Assembly: GCA_038746605.1 (NCBI GenBank)
Contig: JBCDKM010000016.1
Location: forward strand, 1-64,000
Source: Rubricoccus sp038746605
GTDB taxonomy: Bacteria; Bacteroidota; Rhodothermia; Rhodothermales; Rubricoccaceae
Length of the DNA stretch: 64,000 nt
Direction of reading: 5' to 3'
Position numbers and translations under genes: made by a program. This document shows, in pieces, positions 16,707 through 25,040 of this stretch; position 1 is the stretch's first letter; every line of letters starts with the position of its first letter. The notes below the pieces were generated by a model. It was not told where the DNA came from and did not search any database. It was given only the letters and a program-made list of their open reading frames with translations.

Positions 16707-17845
16707 CCGCCCGTCCTGCCGTCTTGGTCGTCGAGGACAACGCCACGCTCCGGCGCCTCTTGGAATACCGCCTCGGGAAGCGATTCGACGTGAGCTCTGC
16801 GATGCACGGAGAGCACGCCCTCCAGCTCATCGAAGAGAATCCGCCGGACCTGATCGTCTCGGACATCATGATGCCGCACATGGACGGGTTCGCCCTCCTC
16901 GCGGCCCTCCGCAGCGACTCCCGCTTTCAGGCGATCCCCTTCATCTTCCTGACGGCCAAGAACGACGATCTCAGCCGCCAGAAGGGCCTCCGCAAAGGCG
17001 TCGACGACTACCTCACGAAGCCGTTCGACATCGACCATCTCATCGGTCGCGTCGACCAGATCGTGCAGCGGAGCCAGACCTACCAGACCAAGCTCAACTC
17101 CCGCATCGGACGCGACTTCTCGGACAAGCTGCTCCCACGCCACATGCCCGTGGAGGACGGCTATCGCACGGTCTTCTTCTCGCAGCCGAAGGAAGACGGA
17201 GGTGGCGACCTCTTCGACTGGGCTCCAGCAGGCGATGGCTCCTACCTCATCACCGTCGGGGACATCATGGGCAAGGGGCTGCAGGCCAAGTTCTACGCCT
17301 TCAGCTTCCTCTCGTACATCCGCAGCACCATCCACGCGATGCTCAAAACGACCGTCTCCCCGGCGGCCCTGATGCAGCGCGTCAACGAGATGCTGATCAA
17401 CGATCAGGTGCTGGAGGAAACCTTCGCCTCGCTGCTGCTGATGCGCTGGGAGCCCAGGAACCACCGCGTGATCTACACCAACGCAGGCCACTGCCGCCCC
17501 ATCCTCGTCGGTCCTCAGGGCGCCGGGATGGTGGACCACTCCGACCTCATCCTCGGGCTCGACCCGATGACGGAGTACCGCGACTACGCGCTGGACCTCC
17601 CGCCGGAACACGCGCTTCTCTGCTACACAGACGGACTGAACGAGCAGGTCGCCCGGACCGGCGCGATGTTCGGCGAGACCGGCGTCGCGGAGGCTGCGCG
17701 GCAGGCCCGAACGGCAGACCAGCCCGTGCAAGAGTTGCTCTCGTGGATGCTCCAGCGGAGCCAGAAGCCGGGCTTCGAGGACGATGTGCTGGTGTTCTGG
17801 CTCCAGCGCACTGCCGCGGCTAGCATGACCGCCCGAGCGGCATAG
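16703..17845 (+). CDS. Response regulator fused to PP2C (RsbU-type) phosphatase
   Basis: 380 residues. Residues 1-125 are a receiver domain: VVEDN, phosphoacceptor D54 in LIVSDIMMPHMDG, T84 in FLTAKN, K106 in DYLTKPF. After a short linker a PP2C-type SpoIIE domain follows: GGGDLFDW (metal-binding Asp), VGDIMGKGLQA, NAGHCRP and LLCYTDGLNEQ, ending with DDVLVFWLQ. It should dephosphorylate the STAS protein when the receiver is activated, linking a two-component signal to the partner switch. No cognate histidine kinase is adjacent; the LOV kinase at 33.7 kb is a distant candidate only. Confidence 0.93.
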   Translation: MTARPAVLVVEDNATLRRLLEYRLGKRFDVSSAMHGEHALQLIEENPPDLIVSDIMMPHMDGFALLAALRSDSRFQAIPFIFLTAKNDDLSRQKGLRKGVDDYLTKPFDIDHLIGRVDQIVQRSQTYQTKLNSRIGRDFSDKLLPRHMPVEDGYRTVFFSQPKEDGGGDLFDWAPAGDGSYLITVGDIMGKGLQAKFYAFSFLSYIRSTIHAMLKTTVSPAALMQRVNEMLINDQVLEETFASLLLMRWEPRNHRVIYTNAGHCRPILVGPQGAGMVDHSDLILGLDPMTEYRDYALDLPPEHALLCYTDGLNEQVARTGAMFGETGVAEAARQARTADQPVQELLSWMLQRSQKPGFEDDVLVFWLQRTAAASMTARAA

Positions 17846-17855
17846 GCTGAGGTCG

Positions 17856-17875
17856 CCCGCCTCGGTACCGAGACC
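17856..17875. repeat. Palindromic repeat, degenerate short form
   Basis: CCCGCCTCGG-TA-CCGAGACCG, with the right outer arm altered. It lies just after the receiver-PP2C stop codon. Confidence 0.6.
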
Positions 17876-17915
17876 GCGCCGTGTGAGCGAACTTGCGGCA
17901 TACCGCCTGCTCCTG

Positions 17916-18812
17916 ATGCGCCGCCTCGCCTTCCTCACGATGGACGACCTCGATGCGTTCATCGCCTACGACCATCTCGCGAAAGAACCGCTAGCCGAGC
18001 GTGGCTGGCACGTCACCGATGTCGCATGGCGCTCCGGCGCAGACTGGGACACCTTCGACGCGGTCATCCTCCGTACGCCCTGGGACTACCACCACGACCC
18101 CGAGGCCTTCCTCGCCGTGCTGGAGACCATCGAGGGCTCGCGCGCCCGGCTGGCGAATCCGCTGGGAGTCGTCCGGTGGAACCTTCGAAAAACCTACCTC
18201 CGCGAGCTAGAGGCCCACGGCGTCCCCGTCGTGCCGACCGTCTGGGGCCACGGCCTGAGCGCTGATTCCCTCGCGGACGCCCGTCGCCGCCTCGGCAATG
18301 CCCTCGTCATCAAGCCGACCATCGGGGCAGGAGCCGACGACACCTTCCGCCTCGGGACCGAGGCGGGCACACCGGCGGATGCCAGGGCACTGGCAGCCTT
18401 CGCGGACCGGCCGTACATGGCGCAGCCCTTCATCCAGTCGGTCGTGGACTGGGGCGAGGCGTCGCTCTTCTATTTCGGCGGTTCGTACAGCCATGCCATC
18501 CAGAAGACCCCCGCGAGTGGCGACTTTCGCGTGCAGGAGGAGTTCGGCAGCCACCTCCAGACCATCGAGCCGGATTCAGCGCTTCGCGAGGCCACGGACC
18601 GGGCGCTAGAAACGGCTGTCGCACTCACGGGCTCCACCTTCCTCTACGCACGGCCCGACCTCGTCCGCCTCGCCGATGGCACCTGGGCTCTCATGGAACT
18701 CGAACTCGTCGAACCGTCGCTGTACTTCCCGCTCGCCCCCGGCTCCGCTGCGCGTTTCGCGGACGCTTTTGTGCGGTGGATGGAAGAGGACGCCGAGGTA
18801 CAGAGTGCGTGA
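17916..18812 (+). CDS. ATP-grasp family protein (glutathione-synthetase-like)
   Basis: 298 residues from ATG 17916; a GTG 11 codons upstream is also open. The protein looks like an ATP-grasp ligase: an N-terminal region with D-x-x-x-x-R-T-P-W-D-Y (VILRTPWDYHHD), a central NALVIKPTIGAGADDTFRL holding the ATP-binding Lys and flexible loop, then YMAQPFIQSVVDWGEASLFYFGG and a late MELELVEPSLYF (metal-binding Glu). Related proteins include the prokaryotic glutathione synthetase-like orphans; the substrate is unknown. An in-frame palindromic repeat encodes RLGTEAG at the lid loop, which is unusual for such a conserved region. Confidence 0.83.
   Translation: MRRLAFLTMDDLDAFIAYDHLAKEPLAERGWHVTDVAWRSGADWDTFDAVILRTPWDYHHDPEAFLAVLETIEGSRARLANPLGVVRWNLRKTYLRELEAHGVPVVPTVWGHGLSADSLADARRRLGNALVIKPTIGAGADDTFRLGTEAGTPADARALAAFADRPYMAQPFIQSVVDWGEASLFYFGGSYSHAIQKTPASGDFRVQEEFGSHLQTIEPDSALREATDRALETAVALTGSTFLYARPDLVRLADGTWALMELELVEPSLYFPLAPGSAARFADAFVRWMEEDAEVQSA
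18346..18367. repeat. Palindromic repeat, short form, inside the ATP-grasp gene
   Basis: TCCGCCTCGG-GA-CCGAGGCGGG, with essentially perfect arms, in frame within the ATP-grasp gene and encoding RLGTEAG. Confidence 0.75.
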
Positions 18813-18932
18813 CGTCTCTTCCGGGAGGAGCGCTCCTTGATCGTCCCCTCGGCGCTACCACCTACCCGGCGGGTGTAGGATCGGCGCGCTTCACCCTGTC
18901 TGTTCCCCCTTCCTGTCCCCTCTCGGTTTCGG

Positions 18933-20072
18933 ATGACCCTCGACCACCTCGGCATCACCGCCGACGATGCCTCGCGCGACCTCTTTGAGCGCCTCCTCGC
19001 GAGCGCGCCCTACAAGACAGAAGTCGTTGTTACGCAGGGCGTTCGGACCGTGTTTTTCGGCGATGGAGGCGAGGCGGAGGCTGCGCCGAAGCTGGAACTG
19101 CTGGAGAGTATCGCGGAGGACTCCCCCATCGCGAAGCACCTCGAAAAACGCGGCCCGGGCCTGCACCACATCGCCTTCGAGGTGGCCGACCTCGGCGCGG
19201 AGATGGAGCGAGTCCGCAGCCTCGGCATCCGGCTCCTCAGCGAGACGCCCCAGCCTGGTGCGGACGGCAAGCAGATCGTGTTCCTCCACCCGAAAGACAC
19301 GGCGGGTGTCCTCGTGGAGCTGTGCATGAGCCCGCCGCCCGAGCGCCGCGCGCTGACCGTGGCGGTGGATAGGCGCGAGGTCATCGGGTGGGAGACCGGG
19401 CACGAGGACGGGCCGGTCCTCCTCGCGCTGCACGGCGCCCTCGGCACGGCGGAGCAGATGGAGCGCTTCGCACCTCTCTGGGCGAAAGACTTCCGCGTGA
19501 TCGCGCTGGATCTCCCCGGCCACGGCAGATCCCACGACAAGCGTGCGATGACCTGGGACCGATTCGCGGAGGGTGTGGAGGCCGTCCTGGACCACCTGGA
19601 TCTGCGCGACGTGCGGGTCTTCGGCTACTCGCTCGGCGCGGCAGTCGGGCTGACGGTCGCGCGGCGACGGCCGGACCTCGTCTCCCGTCTCGCGCTGCAC
19701 GCGACGAACACGCAGTGGACCGAGGTGGAAGTGGAGAACATGACGGCGGATCTTCGCGAGGTACCGGAGCGCGTCGCTGCCCGGCTGAAATCGCTTCATG
19801 GCGCAGAGTGGCGCGAGGCCGTACGCCGCATCGTCACCTTCTCGGAGAGCCTCCCGAACGCCTGGATCTCGGACGCCGCGCTTGCCGAGGTGGACCATCC
19901 TGCCCTCGTCAGCATCGGCGACCGCGACGGGCTGTTTACCACCGAGTCCGCGCTGCACCTCTCGCGCCAGCTCCAGGACGCGCGGTTGTGGGTGATCCCC
20001 GGCGTGCAGCACGCGCTTTCCTCACTCGACGCAGAGGCCTTCGCGCGTACCATCGCGGATCACTTGCTCTGA
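18933..20072 (+). CDS. Fusion: methylmalonyl-CoA epimerase-like VOC domain + alpha/beta hydrolase
   Basis: 379 residues with two unrelated enzymes in one frame. Residues 1-133 are a VOC domain close to methylmalonyl-CoA epimerase: MTLDHLGI (metal His), KLELLESI, GPGLHHIAFEV (second metal His) and LVELC (metal Glu). Residues about 140-379 are an alpha/beta hydrolase: LLALHGALGTAEQ (oxyanion loop), nucleophile elbow GYSLGAAVG, acid in SIGDRDG, and His in PGVQHAL. The linker is short (SPPPERR). A GNAT acetyltransferase follows after 6 bp. I cannot tell whether the hydrolase acts on a CoA ester linked to the epimerase reaction. No frameshift is visible. Confidence 0.88.
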   Translation: MTLDHLGITADDASRDLFERLLASAPYKTEVVVTQGVRTVFFGDGGEAEAAPKLELLESIAEDSPIAKHLEKRGPGLHHIAFEVADLGAEMERVRSLGIRLLSETPQPGADGKQIVFLHPKDTAGVLVELCMSPPPERRALTVAVDRREVIGWETGHEDGPVLLALHGALGTAEQMERFAPLWAKDFRVIALDLPGHGRSHDKRAMTWDRFAEGVEAVLDHLDLRDVRVFGYSLGAAVGLTVARRRPDLVSRLALHATNTQWTEVEVENMTADLREVPERVAARLKSLHGAEWREAVRRIVTFSESLPNAWISDAALAEVDHPALVSIGDRDGLFTTESALHLSRQLQDARLWVIPGVQHALSSLDAEAFARTIADHLL

Positions 20073-20078
20073 CGGGCG

Positions 20079-20678
20079 ATGCCCGAAGTCCGCCGTCTCT
20101 CCTCTTCCGATGCGCCTCGCGCGCTCGATGCTGCCGCCCACGCCTTCGCGGACGACCCGCTCTTCGCACACATCTACCCCGACGCCGCCTCGCGCGTCCA
20201 CCGCTTTCGAGCGGAGCACGCGGCCTACCTGCGATGGATCTACCGCCCCGTTGGGCTGGCGGAGACCACGGGTGACGTGGACGCGCTCGCGCTCTGGCTT
20301 CCACCGGAATCGTTCGACCAACTCGGATGGCGCGAGGTGGCCTGCCTCCCGGCTCTCGTGCGGACGGTGGGACTACGGCGACTGCCACTCGTCTGGCGCA
20401 CGTACAAAGCCTTCGACCCCTTCTACCCGACGGGCGAGCCGTTCTGGTACCTCGGCCTTCTCGCAACTGCGCCCGAGGCACAGGGCCGGGGCCTCGGCTC
20501 CGCGCTGCTCCGTGCCGGTCTGGAGCGCGCGGACGCAGACGGGGTAGGGACGTACCTGGAAACCTCCACGGAGGTCAACCAGCGGTTCTACCGCTCGCAT
20601 GGCTTCGAGGTACGCCACGAAATCCCACTCCCGGATGGCGGCCCAACGCACGTCGGGATGTGGCGTCCTGCGACCTGA
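20079..20678 (+). CDS. GNAT family N-acetyltransferase
   Basis: 199 residues. The acetyl-CoA-binding core is WYLGLLATAPEAQGRGLGSALLRAGLERA (cited as two parts: the strand WYLGLLATAP and the pyrophosphate loop QGRGLG), and the C-terminal V-N-x-x-F-Y-x-x-x-G-F motif is present (EVNQRFYRSHGFEV). The substrate is unknown. It starts 6 bp after the VOC-hydrolase gene and is likely co-transcribed with it. The gene is convergent with an outer-membrane protein gene, with a palindromic repeat between the stops. Confidence 0.9.
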   Translation: MPEVRRLSSSDAPRALDAAAHAFADDPLFAHIYPDAASRVHRFRAEHAAYLRWIYRPVGLAETTGDVDALALWLPPESFDQLGWREVACLPALVRTVGLRRLPLVWRTYKAFDPFYPTGEPFWYLGLLATAPEAQGRGLGSALLRAGLERADADGVGTYLETSTEVNQRFYRSHGFEVRHEIPLPDGGPTHVGMWRPAT

Positions 20679-20683
20679 CGCCC

Positions 20684-20706
20684 TCCGCCTCGGTACCGCG
20701 GCGGGG
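20684..20706. repeat. Palindromic repeat, short form, between convergent genes
   Basis: TCCGCCTCGG-TA-CCGCGGCGGGG, one mismatch in the right arm, between the GNAT stop and the stop of the convergent barrel protein. Confidence 0.75.
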
Positions 20707-20729
20707 GAGGTCGGAAACGTTTCGCTCCG

Positions 20730-21401
20730 CTAGAAGCGGATGCGGAGGCCAGACGTGGCGGGGAGCGACTGGAGGCCGAAGGCTCCGGGCGCAGCACCCT
20801 TCGTGGAGCCCATGATGCTGATGGGCACGAGCAGCGGGACCGACACCTCGGCGCCAAGAGCGCGGAAGGCGAGATCCACTCCCGCGAGGGCGCCGAGCTC
20901 TGCACACTGACCGCCCGGCGAACCCTCCACGAACGACGTGCAGACGTTCGCGTACGCACCCAGCGTGGGCGCGAGCCGGACGCTTCGGCCGAGATCGAGC
21001 GGGTACCCTAGCGTCGCGCTGGACTGGAGGCCAAGGGATTGCAGCCCGCTGGAAGCATCAGCAGAGAGGGTCTCGCCGAACACGGCCGTCCCCGCGAGGT
21101 TGGCGTACGCATCGAACCGACCCAGCGAGCCGCTGACACCGAGCGTCGGGCCACCGCCAACGACCAGCGACGTGCCGCTGAACGAGTTGTCGCCTCCAAA
21201 GAGCCGGAAGCCGAGGTCCACGTTGTCCGAGACGCGCGTGCCGAGCGCGACGCCGCCGATAGCCGCCGAGCCCTGACTCCCCACAACGCTATATCCGAAG
21301 ATGGGCTGCACGTAGGTACCGGTAGAATCGGTGAGCGGGGACTGCGCCTGGGCTCCGACTGCGAGGAGAAGAGCGGCTGCGAGAGCGGGGAGGTGTTTCA
21401 T
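20730..21401 (-). CDS. Predicted outer-membrane beta-barrel protein
   Basis: 223 residues from ATG 21401. A signal peptide ends AVGAQAQ. The mature part is Gly/Ser/Leu-rich with alternating patterns typical of membrane beta strands and ends in an aromatic residue (LRIRF), as many outer-membrane barrels do. Two Cys lie in SFVEGSPGGQCAELG and NVCTSF, so a loop disulfide is possible. I do not recognise a specific family. It has its own 238-bp upstream region shared with the divergent HipA-like kinase gene. Confidence 0.7.
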   Translation of the reverse strand: MKHLPALAAALLLAVGAQAQSPLTDSTGTYVQPIFGYSVVGSQGSAAIGGVALGTRVSDNVDLGFRLFGGDNSFSGTSLVVGGGPTLGVSGSLGRFDAYANLAGTAVFGETLSADASSGLQSLGLQSSATLGYPLDLGRSVRLAPTLGAYANVCTSFVEGSPGGQCAELGALAGVDLAFRALGAEVSVPLLVPISIMGSTKGAAPGAFGLQSLPATSGLRIRF

Positions 21402-21639
21402 AAAGGTTAGGATGAAGGGTCTCCTCCGTACGGTGCAGCCAACCGAATCGTATGCTGCCCGCGAGTTTTTGTCACTACCGCCGCCTGAATACGTGGGCAT
21501 TCGAACCTGACTACGGACCAACCTGAGCTTACATGTCCCGTCCAGCTCCACTCGCACCCTACGCAGTACGTACCGCGTGCAGCGTGGCGGAACTTCTCCC
21601 GGCTCCCCGATAGAACCCTTTCGCTTTTCGCCTTTCGCC

Positions 21640-22476
21640 TTGCCTCTTTCCACTGCCACTGCTCTCCGCTACGTGACGCCGCTGCGCGAGGGCGGCTCGC
21701 TCCCTGCGGTGGTCGAGACCGACCGGGGGCTCGTCGTCGCCAAGTTTCGAGGTGCGGGGCAGGGTGCGAGGGCGCTACTGGCAGAGTTGATCGTCGGCGG
21801 CATCGCGGACACACTCGGGCTTCCGATGCCCGAACTGACGCTTCTCTACGCCAGCGACGACTTCGGGCAGGCCGAGCCCGACCCAGAAATCCAAGACATC
21901 CTGCGCGGCAGCCGGGGCCTGAACGTCAGCCTCGGGTTCATCGAAGGCGCCTTCCCGTACGACCCCGTCGCGGCGAGTGACCTCGTGGACCCTGCTCTCG
22001 CGGCGGAGATCGTCTGGCTGGACGCGCTCACGACCAACATCGACCGGACAGCCCGCAACCCGAATCTGCTCGTCGCCGGAGACGACGCGCGTCTCTGGCT
22101 CATCGACCACGGCGCGGCGCTCTACTTCCACCACAACTGGGACGCCGTGGACGAGGCTCGCGCCCGCGCGCCCTTCGCGCCGATCAAGGACCATGTCCTG
22201 CTCCCCATCGCCGCGAGCATCCCCGAGGCCGACACCCGGTTGGCGCCGCGAGTAGGCGAGCGCGAGATCGAAGCCATCCTCGCGCAAATCCCGGACGAGC
22301 TGTTCATGGACGCGCTCGAGGGCCGCACGCCGCCCTTCGAGACGGCCGAGGCCAACCGCGAGGCGTACGCTCGGTTCTTCCGGCACCGCCTCGCCGCGCC
22401 CCGTGCCTGGGCTGAGGCCGCCGAGCAGGCCCGCCAGTCTCCCACCGACGACGCCCCCCTCGCGTACCGCCGCTAG
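21640..22476 (+). CDS. HipA-like kinase family protein (HipA_2 type)
   Basis: 278 residues starting at TTG 21640, chosen because the family begins with A-x-x-Y-V-T-P-L-R-E-G-G; a GTG at 21577 would add a Pro/Phe-rich stretch. Kinase features are VVAKFRGAGQGARAL (ATP-binding Lys), LDALTTNIDRTARNPNLLV (catalytic loop with Asp and Asn) and LWLIDHGAALYF (metal-binding Asp). Proteins of this group are distant relatives of the HipA toxin kinase, but they pair with a DUF3037 protein rather than HipB. The next gene starts one base after the stop, so they form a two-gene unit. Target unknown. Confidence 0.85.
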   Translation: MPLSTATALRYVTPLREGGSLPAVVETDRGLVVAKFRGAGQGARALLAELIVGGIADTLGLPMPELTLLYASDDFGQAEPDPEIQDILRGSRGLNVSLGFIEGAFPYDPVAASDLVDPALAAEIVWLDALTTNIDRTARNPNLLVAGDDARLWLIDHGAALYFHHNWDAVDEARARAPFAPIKDHVLLPIAASIPEADTRLAPRVGEREIEAILAQIPDELFMDALEGRTPPFETAEANREAYARFFRHRLAAPRAWAEAAEQARQSPTDDAPLAYRR

Positions 22477-22477
22477 G

Positions 22478-22840
22478 ATGCCTGCCTACGACTACGCCCT
22501 CATCCGCGTCGTCCCGAACGTCTGCTGGGGCGACTGCACGACGGTCGGGGCCATCGTGCAGTGCCGCCAGAAGCGGTTCATCGGCGTGGCGTGGCGCGAG
22601 GACCCGGCCCGCCTCGCGGCACGCGTGGACGGGCTCAACGCAGACCTCCTCGCGCGGTACCTCGGCGCGATGGAACGCGTGGCCGCCGGGGAAGGCCCCA
22701 TCGGGAAGTACCCGCCCTCCGAGCGGTTCCACTGGCTGACAGCTACCCGGTCTACCTCCGTCCAGGCCTCAGCCGTCCACACGGGCGTAACGGAGGACCC
22801 GGCCGCCGCGCTGGCAGCACTCGTCGCGAAGCTGGGATAA
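22478..22840 (+). CDS. DUF3037 family protein, partner of the HipA-like kinase
   Basis: 120 residues from ATG 22478, one base after the kinase stop. The family pattern is seen: YDYALIRVVPNVCWGD at the start, IVQCRQKRFIGVAW, and GPIGKYPPSERFHWLTATRSTSVQ (family: F-x-W-L-x-x-x-x-S-x-x-x-Q). DUF3037 proteins are generally encoded beside HipA_2-type kinases; the function is unknown. It is soluble, with no signal peptide. The gene is convergent with gamma-glutamyltransferase. Confidence 0.88.
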   Translation: MPAYDYALIRVVPNVCWGDCTTVGAIVQCRQKRFIGVAWREDPARLAARVDGLNADLLARYLGAMERVAAGEGPIGKYPPSERFHWLTATRSTSVQASAVHTGVTEDPAAALAALVAKLG

Positions 22841-22910
22841 GGGTCGGGGAAGCGACCCATGCACCACCATCGCGCCCATCCGGCAAGGGCGTCTCGTACC
22901 ACACCCCTGT

Positions 22911-22932
22911 CCCCCTCGGCACCGAGGCGGGC
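22911..22932. repeat. Palindromic repeat, short form, between convergent genes
   Basis: CCCCCTCGG-CA-CCGAGGCGGGC, with one altered base in the left arm. It lies 5 bp from the stop of the gamma-glutamyltransferase gene. Confidence 0.78.
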
Positions 22933-22936
22933 TGAG

Positions 22937-24682
22937 TCAGAATCCCCGCGCGTCGTTGTCGTCGCGGCGAGGGTCGGCACCGCCTTCGAGCGTGCGCGAG
23001 CCGTCCGCCCCGTCGCGCACCACGATGACATTAGCCGCGCCGAATCGCGAGAGCCGATCCAACCGCCAGCCGCGCGCGCGGAGCGCCGAGAGCGTCGAGT
23101 CTGGCACGCCTCGCTCGTACTCCAGTTCGTCCGGGAGCCACTGGTGGTGGAAGCGCGGCAGCGTGACCGCCGTCTGCGCGTCCATCCCGAAATCGAAGAC
23201 GTTGACGATACTCGCGAGAACGGTCGAGATGATGCGGGCACCCCCGGGGGAGCCCGTCACCATCGCTAGGCGGCCGGTCTTGTCCTCCACGATGGTCGGC
23301 GTCATGGAAGAGACCATCCGCTTGCCGGGCGCGATGGCGTTGGCGTCGCCCTGCACGAGGCCCCAGAGGTTGGGTGCGTCTGGCGTCGAGGCGAAGTCGT
23401 CCATCTCGTTGTTGAGCAGGAAGCCCGCGCCGTCCACGACCACCTTCGAGCCGTAGTAGTCGTTGATGGTCGTCGTGAGCGCGACGGTGTTGCCCTCGGC
23501 ATCCACGACCGAGAGATGCGTCGTCTCCGTGCCCTCGGTCCACGGCTCGCCTCCCGCGATGGCCCGGCTCGCAGTCGCAGCGTCCGGGTCGAAGTCCGCC
23601 ATCCGCTGCGCGACGTAGGCACTGTCGATGAGCGCGAGGGCGGGCACCTCCACACGGTCGGGGTCGCCGAGCCAGCGGGCGCGATCCGCGAAGGCGCGGC
23701 GGAGCGCTTCGCCTGTCAGGTGAACATGTGCCGGGCTATGGAAGCCCATGTCTCGCAACGCATAGGGCTCCATCGCGCGAAGCGTCTGGAGGAGTGCGAT
23801 GCCCCCCGCCGAAGGTGGTCCCATTGTGAGGACGCGGCGCCCCCGATAGCGGCCCTCCAGCACCGGGCGCTCGATGGCGCGGTAGCCTGCGAGGTCCTCG
23901 TGCGTGATGAGCCCTCCACCCCGCTCCATCTCCGCGACGATCAGATCCGCCGTCGCGCCTCGGTAGAAGCCATCGTGCCCCTCATCGCGGACTCGCTCCA
24001 GAACACGCGCGAGGTCGGGCTGGCGGAAACGGTCGGTGATCTGCCAGGGCTCGCCGTCCTCGCGGACGAAGACGCGCGCGGTGCTCTCGAACCGCTCGAA
24101 GTCGCGCCGGTAGCGATTGAAGAGGAAGGCGTTGCGACCGGTGAGTCGCTGGCCGTCTCGTGCCAGCGCGATAGCGGGCTCCATCAACCGCTCCAGCGGC
24201 AGTGAGCCCAGCCGTTCGTGTGCGAGGAGCAGCCCGGCGACGGTCCCCGGCACGCCCGCCGCGAGGTGGCCTCGCGTGGACCGCCCCGGCACGACGCGCC
24301 CCCGGGAGTCCAGAAACATGTCGCGGGTGGCCGCCTCGGGAGCCGTCTCGCGGAAGTCGAACGAGGTGGTCGCACCGTCCGCGCCGCGCCACAGGAGGAA
24401 GCCGCCACCGCCCACGTTTCCGGCATCGGGGAGCACGACCGCCAGCGCGAAGGCGGTCGCCACGGCTGCGTCCACCGCGTTGCCCCCTTCACGCATCACG
24501 CGCACGCCGATGCGGCTCGCCTCCGGGTGGCCGCTGACGACCATCGCGCGCTCTGCCGTGACAGGGGCCTCGACCGTGTCTGCGGATACAACTGCTGGGT
24601 ACGCCGGACGCTCCGCCGAGGCGGGCGTGGAGCCCCCGGCGGAGATGAGGAGCAGGGCAGCGAGACGAAACAGGAGACGCAT
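22937..24682 (-). CDS. ggt: Gamma-glutamyltransferase
   Basis: Periplasmic N-terminal-nucleophile hydrolase of 581 residues that cleaves gamma-glutamyl bonds of glutathione and related compounds. ATG 24682 gives a signal peptide (LAALLLISAGGSTPASA). The precursor should self-cleave before T387 in TETTHLSVVDAEGNTVA, the conserved start of the small subunit. Other signatures are GHPEASRIGVRVMREGGNAVDAA, NVGGGGFLLW, GVPGTVAG and GFLLNNEMDDF. The C-terminal PGGARIISTVLASIVN is also typical. It stands alone, with no transporter beside it. Confidence 0.95.
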   Translation of the reverse strand: MRLLFRLAALLLISAGGSTPASAERPAYPAVVSADTVEAPVTAERAMVVSGHPEASRIGVRVMREGGNAVDAAVATAFALAVVLPDAGNVGGGGFLLWRGADGATTSFDFRETAPEAATRDMFLDSRGRVVPGRSTRGHLAAGVPGTVAGLLLAHERLGSLPLERLMEPAIALARDGQRLTGRNAFLFNRYRRDFERFESTARVFVREDGEPWQITDRFRQPDLARVLERVRDEGHDGFYRGATADLIVAEMERGGGLITHEDLAGYRAIERPVLEGRYRGRRVLTMGPPSAGGIALLQTLRAMEPYALRDMGFHSPAHVHLTGEALRRAFADRARWLGDPDRVEVPALALIDSAYVAQRMADFDPDAATASRAIAGGEPWTEGTETTHLSVVDAEGNTVALTTTINDYYGSKVVVDGAGFLLNNEMDDFASTPDAPNLWGLVQGDANAIAPGKRMVSSMTPTIVEDKTGRLAMVTGSPGGARIISTVLASIVNVFDFGMDAQTAVTLPRFHHQWLPDELEYERGVPDSTLSALRARGWRLDRLSRFGAANVIVVRDGADGSRTLEGGADPRRDDNDARGF

Positions 24683-24862
24683 AACCAGAGGGTGTAGCCG
24701 GAAGCTATCGCGCCGCCTGGCGTACTCCCGGACAACTTTATTTCCGTGAGAGGTCCCAACTCCTTGCCCTGCACAGGCCCTGCCTGTACCTTCGGCGCGA
24801 TTCGCATCCCCGGGCGAATCTTCACAATCCCACCACTCGGGTTCCCTCAACCCCCCGGTTTT

Positions 24863-24940
24863 ATGCACCGCCTCATTCCCGTGATGGCGACGGCTGCGGT
24901 CCTCGTCGGCCTCGGCATCTTCGTCGTCTTCCAGATCTGA
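24863..24940 (+). CDS. Possible 25-residue single-TM small protein
   Basis: A short frame beginning at ATG 24863 encodes MHRLIPVMATAAVLVGLGIF followed by VVFQI: a basic start and one continuous hydrophobic helix, as in many bacterial small membrane proteins. It lies alone in a 423-bp gap between divergent and convergent neighbours, is followed by a GC-rich hairpin at 24966, and the frame also stays open upstream (from 24746). No homologue is known to me. Existence as a gene is uncertain; coding of a membrane helix by chance is possible. Confidence 0.35.
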   Translation: MHRLIPVMATAAVLVGLGIFVVFQI

Positions 24941-24965
24941 GACGAGACTCCATCTCTTCTCACGT

Positions 24966-24999
24966 CGCGCGGCTCGTCGGTTCTCCGGCGGGCCGCGCG
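24966..24999 (+). terminator. GC-rich hairpin, possible terminator
   Basis: 8-bp arms CGCGCGGC/GCCGCGCG with an 18-nt loop, followed by TCGGTTTGG, 26 bp after the small-protein stop. The weak T tail makes this uncertain. Confidence 0.4.
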
Positions 25000-25040
25000 T
25001 CGGTTTGGGCGGGACACGGGACCCGAACCACCCCAGGTAC

